Assembly (NCBI RefSeq): GCF_014636865.1
Contig: NZ_BMER01000001.1
Location: 1,290,718 to 1,354,717 of the forward strand
Reading direction: 5' to 3'
Length of the DNA: 64,000 nt
DNA from: Parapedobacter pyrenivorans
GTDB taxonomy: Bacteria > Bacteroidota > Bacteroidia > Sphingobacteriales > Sphingobacteriaceae
Shown piece by piece: positions 17,789 through 26,021 of the stretch (position 1 is its first letter; the number at the start of each line of letters is the position of its first letter). Under the pieces are notes generated by a model. It saw only the letters and a list, made by a program, of their open reading frames with translations. It had not been told where the DNA came from and did no database searches. A program made the position numbers and the translations under genes.

Positions 17789-19024
17789 ATGGATAAAGAG
17801 CGTATAACTGCTGAAACCACAACGGAAAGAAAAACGTGGCTCGGAATGGATGGGATGCAATTGCGGGAAGCCGGCGGAACTTTTACTGCGAAGGAGATTG
17901 CACAGCAACCGCGATTATGGAAAAGCACCTGGGCGCTGGTCAACGAAAACAAATCAGCCCTACAGGCCTTTCTTGGTACCATATTCGCCTCCGAGGATAT
18001 GGAAGTGATCTTGACCGGTGCTGGTACGTCTGCCTATATTGGTAGTATATTACGCGACCCTTTTCAGAAAGGGTCCCATAAGCATACATGGGCCGTGCCT
18101 ACAACCGATCTGGTATCCCATCCGCATCACTACTTCCAGTCAGACCGCAGCTTATTACTCGTTTCGTTTGCGCGTTCAGGCAACAGCCCGGAGAGCGTTG
18201 CCGCTATTAATCTGGCTAATGCGTTATGTAAAAAGGCATTTCACCTCATCATTACCTGTAATACCGAAGGAGACCTGGCCCGTATGGGCGACCGGCCCGA
18301 TTGTTTTGTTTTTCATTTGCCAGCGGAAACGAATGACCGCGGTTTGGCGATGACGAGCAGTTTTACCTGCATGTTATTAGCCGGACTCCTGATAACGCGC
18401 ATAGACCGGATTCACCGCTATGAGGAAACCGTTTCACGTCTTGCAGATTATGGTAATCGCATTATCAGCCAATACACACAGCCGCTGAAGGACATGGCGT
18501 CGCTTGATTTTAACCGCGCCGTCTTCCTGGGCTCAGGCCCCCTGCAAAGCGCTGCCCAGGAATCACAGTTGAAATTGCAGGAGCTTACGGACGGTAAAGT
18601 GATTTGCAAACACGATTCATTTTTAGGATTAAGGCATGGACCCAAAGTGGTTATCGACCCCAAAACCCTTATCTTTTTCTTGTACTCCAATGATGATTAC
18701 GTACACTTATACGAGGCTGACCTGGTCAAATCCATCTTAGCGACAGAGAAAGGGATTGGGCAGATCGGCATCAGCGAGTCTCCAGACAACGATCTACAAG
18801 CCACATTGGGCATTTACTTTTCCGGTTACGGAGAAAAAATAGAAGAGGACTTCCTATCCGTTTGCAGTGTCCTCCCCGCCCAAATCCTGGCTTTCTTTAA
18901 GTCGGTTAATTTGGGGCTCAAGCCCGATGCTCCATCAGCAAACGATACGATTACCCGTGTCGTGCAGGGCGTCACAATTTATCCATACCGTGCAGACCAT
19001 ATCCATGCATTTAACCGCTTATAA
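17789..19024 (+). CDS. agaS: AgaS-type SIS-domain galactosamine-6-phosphate deaminase/isomerase
   Basis: The 411-residue cytoplasmic enzyme has two SIS (sugar isomerase) domains, one around residues 65-210 (VILTGAGTSAYIGSIL, FARSGNSPESVAA, MTSSFTCMLLA) and one around 240-390 (VFLGSGPLQSAAQESQLKLQ, LGLRHGPKVVI). These phrases match AgaS, which converts galactosamine-6-phosphate to tagatose-6-phosphate with release of ammonia, rather than GlmS, which also has a glutaminase domain absent here. It heads the plus-strand operon of a kinase and aldolase that would use its product. Family assignment is firm; substrate is inferred from family and neighbours. Confidence 0.92.
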   Translation: MDKERITAETTTERKTWLGMDGMQLREAGGTFTAKEIAQQPRLWKSTWALVNENKSALQAFLGTIFASEDMEVILTGAGTSAYIGSILRDPFQKGSHKHTWAVPTTDLVSHPHHYFQSDRSLLLVSFARSGNSPESVAAINLANALCKKAFHLIITCNTEGDLARMGDRPDCFVFHLPAETNDRGLAMTSSFTCMLLAGLLITRIDRIHRYEETVSRLADYGNRIISQYTQPLKDMASLDFNRAVFLGSGPLQSAAQESQLKLQELTDGKVICKHDSFLGLRHGPKVVIDPKTLIFFLYSNDDYVHLYEADLVKSILATEKGIGQIGISESPDNDLQATLGIYFSGYGEKIEEDFLSVCSVLPAQILAFFKSVNLGLKPDAPSANDTITRVVQGVTIYPYRADHIHAFNRL

Positions 19025-19062
19025 GGGTAATGACTATATTTATGGTCAGATCATAATCACGT

Positions 19063-20013
19063 ATGGAAAACCAATTTGACGTCATCGTCGTCGGCGAACT
19101 AAATGCCGATCTCATCCTGAATCATATCAGCACCTTTCCGCAAATAGGTAAGGAAGTATTAGCACAGGATATGCAAGTCGCGCTGGGCAGTTCGTCCGCT
19201 ATTTTTGCCAGCAACCTCAGTACATTGGGGGCAAAAGTGCTCTTCAAAGGGGTTACGGGATGCGATATGTTGGGCGATTTTGTTGTAAGCGAACTGGCTA
19301 AGCGCGGAGTCGATACTGCTGCCATCGTACGGAATGAGCAAACAAAAACGGGTGCTACCGTGGCGATGAACTTCGAAAACGACAGAGCGATGGTTACGTA
19401 TCCGGGTGCCATGGAACAGTATGGTGCTGAAGACATCGATTCAGATTTATTGCGTCGCGCAAAGCACCTTCATATTTCGTCCGTGTTTTTACAGCCTGCG
19501 CTGAAACGCAACCTGCTCACCCTGCTAGACCAAGCAAAATCCGAAAACCTAACAACCTCACTCGATACGCAATGGGATCCCGCCGAGAAATGGGAACTCG
19601 ATCTCGCGGCATTGCTGCCGTTGGTCGATGTCTTCCTTCCCAATGAAGCGGAGATTAAATGGCTTACCAATCAGCCCACGGTAGAAAGTGCTCTCCAGCA
19701 CATTGGTGGCTATTCGAATACCGTAGTGGTAAAATTGGGTACACGAGGATCGGTATCCTGTCACAACGCGGTTCAAACGCATGTTCCGCCCTTTTTGAAC
19801 AGTGAAGTAGTGGATGCCATCGGGGCGGGCGACAGCTTTAATGCGGGTTTTATCTATCGCTATCTCTCGGGGGCTACCATCAGCGATTGCCAGCGATTTG
19901 GCAACCTCATTGGCGCCATTTCCACGACAGCCCCTGGCGGAACAGGTGCGTTTACCAGCCGCTCTGCGGTAATGAAAAAAGCAAAAGATTACTTCAATTA
20001 TACGGAAAAATGA
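19063..20013 (+). CDS. PfkB-family sugar kinase, probable tagatose-6-phosphate kinase
   Basis: The 316-residue protein has the ribokinase/PfkB fold: N-terminal VVGELNADLILNHIS, glycine-rich VALGSSSAIFASNLSTLGA and the C-terminal PfkB signature VDAIGAGDSFNAGFIYRYL (about residues 247-265), whose aspartate is the catalytic base. In enterobacteria the step between AgaS and the aldolase is phosphorylation of tagatose-6-phosphate by a PfkB enzyme or phosphofructokinase. The position directly between those two genes supports this substrate, although ribokinase-like specificity cannot be excluded. Its stop overlaps the next start (ATGA). Confidence 0.85.
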   Translation: MENQFDVIVVGELNADLILNHISTFPQIGKEVLAQDMQVALGSSSAIFASNLSTLGAKVLFKGVTGCDMLGDFVVSELAKRGVDTAAIVRNEQTKTGATVAMNFENDRAMVTYPGAMEQYGAEDIDSDLLRRAKHLHISSVFLQPALKRNLLTLLDQAKSENLTTSLDTQWDPAEKWELDLAALLPLVDVFLPNEAEIKWLTNQPTVESALQHIGGYSNTVVVKLGTRGSVSCHNAVQTHVPPFLNSEVVDAIGAGDSFNAGFIYRYLSGATISDCQRFGNLIGAISTTAPGGTGAFTSRSAVMKKAKDYFNYTEK

Positions 20014-21827
20014 CCTTAACAGATAAGCTGCAAGCGCTTTATTCATCAAACGGCTGTTTACTGGCTACCAATTTTTATAACTTCGAAACGCTTTCCGGCG
20101 TAATGGCCGCAGCTTCCGAGCTGCAGCAACCGATCATACTGCAGGTCACCAAAGGATCGATCGATTATTTGGGGCTGTCTATGGCGGTGAGCATGGCTAA
20201 GTCGGCTTTGGCAGGCCATGAAGCTGGCGGCTGGCTCCACCTGGATCATGCCGAATCCTATGACTTGATCGCACGCTGTCTGGACGCCGGATTCGACTCC
20301 GTCATGATTGACTACAGCGAACGGCCATTTCATGAAAACGTGGTGATGACTAAAAAGGTGGTGAAACTCGCCGAGCAATACAATGCCAACGTAGAAGCCG
20401 AACTCGGTTATGTTGCCAAACTCGGCCAGACGAAAGCGAAGCTCGGCTTTACCGAACCGGAAGAAGCCAGGCAGTTTGTGTACGATACGGGCGTACATGC
20501 ACTGGCCGTTGCCATTGGCTCGGCCCATGGTTTTTACACGGAAACACCCAAGCTCGATCTGGAACGGCTAAGTGCGATCAAGGAAGCCACAAAAATCCCA
20601 CTGGTGCTTCATGGCGGCTCCGGCATTCCAGCTAATGTATTGCAGGAATCGATCCAGCGGGGGATATGTAAAATAAATTTAGCCACAGAGATCAAAGACA
20701 CGTTTATGCGTAACCTGAAACGACTGCTCTCCGAAAGTGACGAAATTGACCTACGGAAAGTATTCCCTCCCGCTACGCAAGCCGTGTCGGCATTGGTAAA
20801 AGAAAAGCTCGAAACTGTGGCAGGGGATTATACCCTTGAAGATTTTCCAGCCGTACCCAAGTATGACGTCCACACCCATGCAAATATACCGGATGGGAGG
20901 CTTGTTGAATTTTCGAAGTCGGACAATTTCAAACTATTGAGTATAAATCTGATTGCACCCGGGTTTCCGCCGTTGGAAGAACAACTTGCGATCAGCGTGG
21001 CGCACCTGGGCGACTACCGGGGCGATTTTGCCTTTGCCTGCAACTTTCCAGTCAACGATTGGGAGCACGAGGACTGGGCCGCTTCCACAATCGCCCGCAT
21101 CGAGCAAGCACGCGCCGCAGGCGCCGTTGCCGTGAAAGTATGGAAAAACATCGGTATGGAATTGCGAGACACGTCCGGCAAGTTCATCATGATTGACCAC
21201 CCCAGGTTCGACCCGATCATGGCGCATTTGGTTCGTCATCAAATCCCGCTTATCGGCCACTTGGGTGAGCCAAGAAATTGCTGGCTACCCCTTGAAGAAA
21301 TGACGGTTAGCAGTGACCGAAGTTACTTTTCGGACTACCCGCAATATCACATGTTTTTGCATCCATCCTTTCCGTCATACGAGGAGCAAATAGCAGCCCG
21401 GGACCGCTTACTAGCAAAATTTCCCCAGCTTCGCTTCGTAGGCGCGCACTTAGCCAGTCTCGAGTGGAGTGTTGACGAATTGGCGAAGCGGTTAGACGCC
21501 TATCCCAATATGATGGTTGATACGGCCGAGCGGATTTGCCACTTGCAGCATCAAGCCGTTTCGGATTGGCAGCACGTGCGCGACTTTTTTATGGCTTACC
21601 AAGATCGAATCATGTACGGAACGGATATCGTAGATGACGGCAGTGAGGAGAGCGAAAGCTTCCGGCAACGTATAAACACGATCCGAAAACGGCATTGGCA
21701 ATTTTTCACCACAACCGGGTTGATGGAAGCACCAAAAGTAACCGGTGCGTTTCGAGGGATGGGTTTACCTCGATCCGTGGTTGATAAGATCTATCGTATC
21801 AACGCAGAAAAAACCTATTTCGCCTGA
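20010..21827 (+). CDS. Class II tagatose-bisphosphate aldolase fused to an Amidohydro_2 domain
   Basis: The start at 20010 (MTLTDKLQALYSS) overlaps the kinase stop by 4 bases and gives 605 residues. Residues 1-275 are a class II aldolase of the GatY/KbaY type: LHLDHAESYD carries the catalytic aspartate and a zinc histidine, and AIGSAHGFY and PLVLHGGSGIP supply the other zinc and phosphate-binding residues. Residues 280-605 form a second enzyme, an amidohydrolase with His288 and His290 (YDVHTHAN), histidines in LIGHLGE and FVGAHLAS, and Asp539 (MYGTDI), the complete Amidohydro_2 metal set. KbaY normally has about 285 residues and no such extension. The C-terminal half resembles the lipoprotein amidohydrolase at 15462. 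Its reaction is unknown; a missing step of the pathway is the attractive guess. Confidence 0.9.
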   Translation: MTLTDKLQALYSSNGCLLATNFYNFETLSGVMAAASELQQPIILQVTKGSIDYLGLSMAVSMAKSALAGHEAGGWLHLDHAESYDLIARCLDAGFDSVMIDYSERPFHENVVMTKKVVKLAEQYNANVEAELGYVAKLGQTKAKLGFTEPEEARQFVYDTGVHALAVAIGSAHGFYTETPKLDLERLSAIKEATKIPLVLHGGSGIPANVLQESIQRGICKINLATEIKDTFMRNLKRLLSESDEIDLRKVFPPATQAVSALVKEKLETVAGDYTLEDFPAVPKYDVHTHANIPDGRLVEFSKSDNFKLLSINLIAPGFPPLEEQLAISVAHLGDYRGDFAFACNFPVNDWEHEDWAASTIARIEQARAAGAVAVKVWKNIGMELRDTSGKFIMIDHPRFDPIMAHLVRHQIPLIGHLGEPRNCWLPLEEMTVSSDRSYFSDYPQYHMFLHPSFPSYEEQIAARDRLLAKFPQLRFVGAHLASLEWSVDELAKRLDAYPNMMVDTAERICHLQHQAVSDWQHVRDFFMAYQDRIMYGTDIVDDGSEESESFRQRINTIRKRHWQFFTTTGLMEAPKVTGAFRGMGLPRSVVDKIYRINAEKTYFA

Positions 21828-21842
21828 TGTGCTAAGCGGGGT

Positions 21843-22700
21843 TTAGCTGGCTTGGGCAGCGCCGAGATGAAATTTAACTAAGTCATCTATCGGCGAGCGT
21901 ATAATCTGACCCATCTCCATGCCGTATTTCTTTACGGTGTCTTCAAGGATGTTCCTGAATGTATAGGCGACTGACCCGATGCAGTTAAACGAATAGTCGC
22001 GATATCCGGGGTAATTACTGACCAGATTTCTAAAGAAATCCTCAAACGCGGATTGTACAATCGCCTTGGAATACTCCACGTTGACCGTATTGTCATACAC
22101 AAACTTACTAAAGCTTGCGCAAAACCGATTAGCAAGCGGTTTGGAGTAAACGGCATCCATCACCTCATCGGGGGTAAGGCCATAGATCTCCCAAAACTTT
22201 TCACGGACTTCCAGGGGCATATAACCCCTCACATAATCCGTTAAAATTTTCTTTCCCATATGACACCCGCTACCCTCATCACCCAGTATGTACGCGGCCG
22301 AGTCGATATGATGAGTAATCACCTTGCCATCATATATACAGGAGTTGGTCCCCGTTCCCAGTATCGCTACAAACCCCGGCTGGTGAGCAAGTAGTGCTCT
22401 GGCGGCGGCCAAGAGATCGTGTCCAACGAACACCGATGCCCCGGTAAATACCGAACTGATGGCTTGGCTGACAATGCCTGCTTTGCTTTCGCCGTGCACA
22501 CCGGCTCCATAATAATTTACCTCGGTTATCTGCTCTAGCGGAAGATCCGAAGGCAACGCCTTTTTTAACGAGCTAATAATATATGAAGTATCTACAAAAA
22601 AAGGATTATACCCCTCCGTATTAAAGTGTATTTTGTTGCCATCTTCATTAATGAGACACCAATTGGTCTTTGTAGACCCCCCGTCTGCGACAATAATCAT
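21843..22700 (-). CDS. BadF/NagK-type amino-sugar kinase
   Basis: I choose the start at 22700 (MIIVADGGSTKTNW), because these kinases begin directly with the phosphate-1 strand; a reading from 22736 adds only 12 unlikely residues. The 285-residue protein has the BadF/BadG/BcrA ATPase fold with the DGGSTK loop, AILGTGTNSCIYDG (phosphate-2) and LGDEGSGCHMGK. Bacteroidota relatives are annotated as N-acetylglucosamine kinases. In this GalNAc locus it is the best candidate for making GalNAc-6-phosphate. It is convergent with the aldolase gene, 15 bases away, with no obvious terminator between. Confidence 0.85.
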   Translation of the reverse strand: MIIVADGGSTKTNWCLINEDGNKIHFNTEGYNPFFVDTSYIISSLKKALPSDLPLEQITEVNYYGAGVHGESKAGIVSQAISSVFTGASVFVGHDLLAAARALLAHQPGFVAILGTGTNSCIYDGKVITHHIDSAAYILGDEGSGCHMGKKILTDYVRGYMPLEVREKFWEIYGLTPDEVMDAVYSKPLANRFCASFSKFVYDNTVNVEYSKAIVQSAFEDFFRNLVSNYPGYRDYSFNCIGSVAYTFRNILEDTVKKYGMEMGQIIRSPIDDLVKFHLGAAQAS

Positions 22701-22746
22701 AAGTCGTTGATATATCAATACAATAATGGCTTGCAAGATACGATTA

Positions 22747-23544
22747 TTACTGGTTATTGTTTCCTAAATATTCAGTTAGCGCCGCTAGATATCGTTGGTT
22801 AAACGCACTTCCCGAAAACGGATTCTGGCTGGTCACCAAATTTCTGTCTTTTACCGCATAGTTTGCTTTTGGTAGTCCGCTGCTGTATTTTAGGCCCAGT
22901 TTTCTTAAATTCTTTGCTATTTTTCTGTCTTTGGGTTTCCCTTTCATAATGAAACGCTCAATGACAAACTCTTCAAATGGCGAGACCGAGTTGACGTTAA
23001 AACCGATGTATGGGTTCTCACCTTTCGGGATAGTTAGTATCAGGCTTGGTGCATGGCAAATCAGCCCCGTGGGTTTATTTTGCTTTGCGAAGTACGTTAA
23101 GAGAACGGGTATGTGACGATCATTTTTCAGGTCTACCATTAAGCCTTGCCCGCCTGGAATGATTAAACCTATATATTCAGATCTTCGCTCAATAGCCTGT
23201 TCAAGTGTTTGAGGATTATTAAACAAATGATCGGTCTTCGTGAATATTAACGCCTCGGTTTTTACTTCCATGTTGTTTTTCCAGTATTTATCGTTAATGC
23301 TTTCTTCGTCTATTGTTGCGACGATGCCATTCGGCGTTGCAAAATCTACGGTATATCCGGCTTCAGTCACCGATTTATAGGCAAGATAAAACTCATTCAA
23401 AAAAACGCCAGTTTGTCGCAGTTTTTCACCATGGTTTAATTCCAAGGTGTCTGCTGCACTCATTACAAACAGTATTTTGTTGTTTTGGGCAGAAACCGTG
23501 TTGGATAAAAGCACTCCTGCTGCAATTAAATTCTTGATTTTCAT
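22747..23544 (-). CDS. Exported DJ-1/PfpI-family (Hsp31-like) protein
   Basis: The start at 23544 (MKIKNLIAAGVLLSNTVSAQ) gives a signal peptide; an upstream in-frame reading to 23598 has none. The 265-residue product has the DJ-1/PfpI fold with the nucleophile elbow GLICHAPSLIL and the GLIIPGGQG strand. The loop YWKNNMEVKTEA and the overall size resemble the Hsp31/large PfpI group. Such proteins act as glyoxalases, deglycases or chaperones; the periplasmic location is uncommon. The Crp-type gene lies 99 bases upstream on the same strand and may control it. Confidence 0.8.
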   Translation of the reverse strand: MKIKNLIAAGVLLSNTVSAQNNKILFVMSAADTLELNHGEKLRQTGVFLNEFYLAYKSVTEAGYTVDFATPNGIVATIDEESINDKYWKNNMEVKTEALIFTKTDHLFNNPQTLEQAIERRSEYIGLIIPGGQGLMVDLKNDRHIPVLLTYFAKQNKPTGLICHAPSLILTIPKGENPYIGFNVNSVSPFEEFVIERFIMKGKPKDRKIAKNLRKLGLKYSSGLPKANYAVKDRNLVTSQNPFSGSAFNQRYLAALTEYLGNNNQ

Positions 23545-23643
23545 TTTATACGTTTTTAATAATGCCGATTTGAATTCATGTCCGTGATAGTATGGCAAAT
23601 TTCACGAGAATAGAATCGGGAAGCATTTACATAGGTAAAGATT

Positions 23644-24210
23644 TTACTTCTTTGCCCTTATTCGGCTCAATTGAGTTGGAGTAATGCCCAAATACGAAGC
23701 GATATGGTATTGGTTAATTAGGTTTTCTAAATTAGGATGTTCTATTTTGAAAATTTCATAGCGTTTGGTTGCCTCAAGGGTTACGAGTTCAATTTCACGT
23801 TTCTCCTTTATGGCAAATTTATATTCTGCTAGTATTCGAGCAAGACTTTCAAATTTTGGATAGTCTTTATAAAGCGCGGTGAGTTGTGTAAAGTCAGCAA
23901 CAAATAGTGTACAGTCTGTCAAACATTGAATGTTGATTAAATTTCTCCGTTTAGTTGTTATTGAGGAATAAGCTGCAACGAAACTTGGGGGGGTAAAGAA
24001 CGTTTTGTTATATTCACTTCCAGCATCATTACGAAAAAAGGCTCGTAAAACTCCATTTGAAACAAAAGCCAACCTTGTTGAAAACTCTCCTTCTTTGGCA
24101 AAATAATCCGATTTTTTTAACCGAATTTCAGCAAACAGTGAAGTAAAGCGCTTCATTTCACTTTCCGTAAAATGGATTAAGCTTTCGAGATATATTTCCA
24201 GTTCATTCAT
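23644..24210 (-). CDS. Crp/Fnr-family transcriptional regulator
   Basis: The 188-residue protein has an N-terminal cyclic-nucleotide-binding-like domain (RLKKSDYFAKEGEFSTRLAF, SNGVLRAFFRN) and a short C-terminal helix-turn-helix (HIASYLGITPTQLSRIRAKK). It belongs to the abundant Bacteroidota group without the conserved cAMP phosphate-binding arginine block, so a nucleotide ligand should not be assumed. The neighbouring DJ-1/PfpI gene on the same strand is the likely target. Confidence 0.88.
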   Translation of the reverse strand: MNELEIYLESLIHFTESEMKRFTSLFAEIRLKKSDYFAKEGEFSTRLAFVSNGVLRAFFRNDAGSEYNKTFFTPPSFVAAYSSITTKRRNLINIQCLTDCTLFVADFTQLTALYKDYPKFESLARILAEYKFAIKEKREIELVTLEATKRYEIFKIEHPNLENLINQYHIASYLGITPTQLSRIRAKK

Positions 24211-24434
24211 TTTTGATTAGATGCAAGTATACCCTTCAAATTTAACAAAAATGCTCATACAAGCGTGGATCGCCGGTACGTCTTGATACAAATCGCGTAT
24301 TTTGAAAATCTTTAGCCTATGAAGATACCACCCCGATATTTTTTGAACTGATACGGAAATACAATGATTTTTTTTCATTTTTACAGCTGTCCGGCGTACG
24401 GACCCACATTAACCGTGATGATTAACTAGAACCA

Positions 24435-25964
24435 ATGAAAATCCGCTACACCAACCTCGCCCTAATCCTGGTATTTACCTTTGGTTTGCGTACCGCCAAA
24501 TCCCAGCTCTATACACCTGATGTGCAGGTGGTATCTGAATTGGTCAGTGCCAAGCAAGAGGAAATCAAGAAACGGGTGCTAAAAAACATCGTCGTCAAAA
24601 ATATTAAGCCAACCAACTACACCACCTATAACACGATTTACAACCTGCTCGATATCATCACCACTGAAAAGAACAAAACCGTGATGACCAATTACCTGAT
24701 TGCTGAAATCGCCGACTACGCCATCACCAATGCGCTTGCTAACCGTTTTCTCGATACGCTGAGGTCTCCTGGCATTGCTGCCGTTCAGCTTGAAGCGGGA
24801 AAGAACCTGTATGAACTGATGGCCACGGCGGTTGAACTCGATGAAACGAAAAAGCGGAGCGATCAGGACATACAGAAGGATATAACGTCGAAAAGGAAGC
24901 CGGAAAAGGTCGGAATGGTCGTTCGGGTACCGGACGATGTTATCGTGAACTTTGTGGTTGATACGCTGTGGAACAAGTTGAGCGAAACCGCGTTTTTCAG
25001 CGCTAAAGGCTTGTTCCAAAAGCGCCCCTTCGTTGGGCGGTTCAAAGGGGGCTACAAACTCGATTATTCCGAGTTGGATTCCATCACAAGCGCCGCGATT
25101 ATCGAGAAGATGGACGCGTTTATCGCAGCGGTCGAGCAGAATACGGCATCCCTTGACTGGGTTGACCAGTTCCTTCACCACCCAAGTAAAAGCCTTGATA
25201 GCCTCGGTTCATTGGAGCGGGGTGATATCAAAAAACTGATGGAACTGTTTTCCGGCTCCTTGGATTTTTTCCGCAAGCAAATCGGTCGGAACAGTTTTAT
25301 CGCCAAAATCGGCGACGTCATCTCTACCTATGTAATCATCGACCTTCCGAAAAACGAGACCGAGAAGCTGTACCAATTCCAGATTGATGTCGAATCCATT
25401 GTCCTCTCACTGGAAGACCAATTCGCCAATGCGGGTAGGAATGGTATCCAGCGTTGGTACGTCGGGTTTGTGCCGTTCTTCGATATCGGCATCAATTACG
25501 GTGTTAAAACCAACAATGCGGCTGCGACCGTTATGGGAATCGTTCCGCTAGCACCGCAGACCCCAGATTTTTCCCAGCTGGCTTATGTGTCCGAAAAATT
25601 CGGTTTCAAAATTATCCTGGCCGATTTCAAATACACCCATTCACACCGGCCCATGGAATGGTTCCGGTACCGAGGGAGTTACCGTCGGTGGAAGGCCCCG
25701 TCAAGCAACCCATTGGTCAGCAACCTCTATCTTTCGTTATACGGTTCGGGAATATTGTACAACGTAGTCAACCTCAAGTCCGAAAAGGCGTTCGATTACG
25801 CTATTGCCGGAGCCGGAGCTGGCGTTACCTTTTTCAATAGCCTTGGTTTCAACCTTTCCTACGCCATTCCCGTCTTTGATGGGAATCCGAAGGACCGGGG
25901 CATGATGGTGGCGGGGTTCGATATTCCGATTTTCGAATACCTCCAGGCATTGCGAACAAAATAG
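24435..25964 (+). CDS. Unrecognised exported protein with a beta-rich C-terminal half
   Basis: The 509-residue product has a signal peptide (ALILVFTFGLRTAKSQ, cleavage near residue 24). Residues 25-330 are charged and helical, with spans such as DVQVVSELVSAKQEEIKKRV. From about residue 330 the sequence becomes rich in glycine and aromatic residues with alternating patterns (GIQRWYVGFVPFFDIGINYG, NLYLSLYGSGILYNVVN, GAGAGVTFFNSLGFNLSYAI), which suggests beta strands of an outer-membrane barrel. No family is recognised. It is monocistronic as far as visible. Confidence 0.75.
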   Translation: MKIRYTNLALILVFTFGLRTAKSQLYTPDVQVVSELVSAKQEEIKKRVLKNIVVKNIKPTNYTTYNTIYNLLDIITTEKNKTVMTNYLIAEIADYAITNALANRFLDTLRSPGIAAVQLEAGKNLYELMATAVELDETKKRSDQDIQKDITSKRKPEKVGMVVRVPDDVIVNFVVDTLWNKLSETAFFSAKGLFQKRPFVGRFKGGYKLDYSELDSITSAAIIEKMDAFIAAVEQNTASLDWVDQFLHHPSKSLDSLGSLERGDIKKLMELFSGSLDFFRKQIGRNSFIAKIGDVISTYVIIDLPKNETEKLYQFQIDVESIVLSLEDQFANAGRNGIQRWYVGFVPFFDIGINYGVKTNNAAATVMGIVPLAPQTPDFSQLAYVSEKFGFKIILADFKYTHSHRPMEWFRYRGSYRRWKAPSSNPLVSNLYLSLYGSGILYNVVNLKSEKAFDYAIAGAGAGVTFFNSLGFNLSYAIPVFDGNPKDRGMMVAGFDIPIFEYLQALRTK

Positions 25965-26021
25965 GCAGCCATTACGAGACAATCGTTCAGGTTCTTATAA
26001 AAGCAAAAGATACGCAAAGTC

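Noticed and set aside
19887-20009. Longer N-terminus of the aldolase fusion
   Set aside because: The 41 extra residues lie inside the PfkB gene; the ATGA overlap start fits the family N-terminus.
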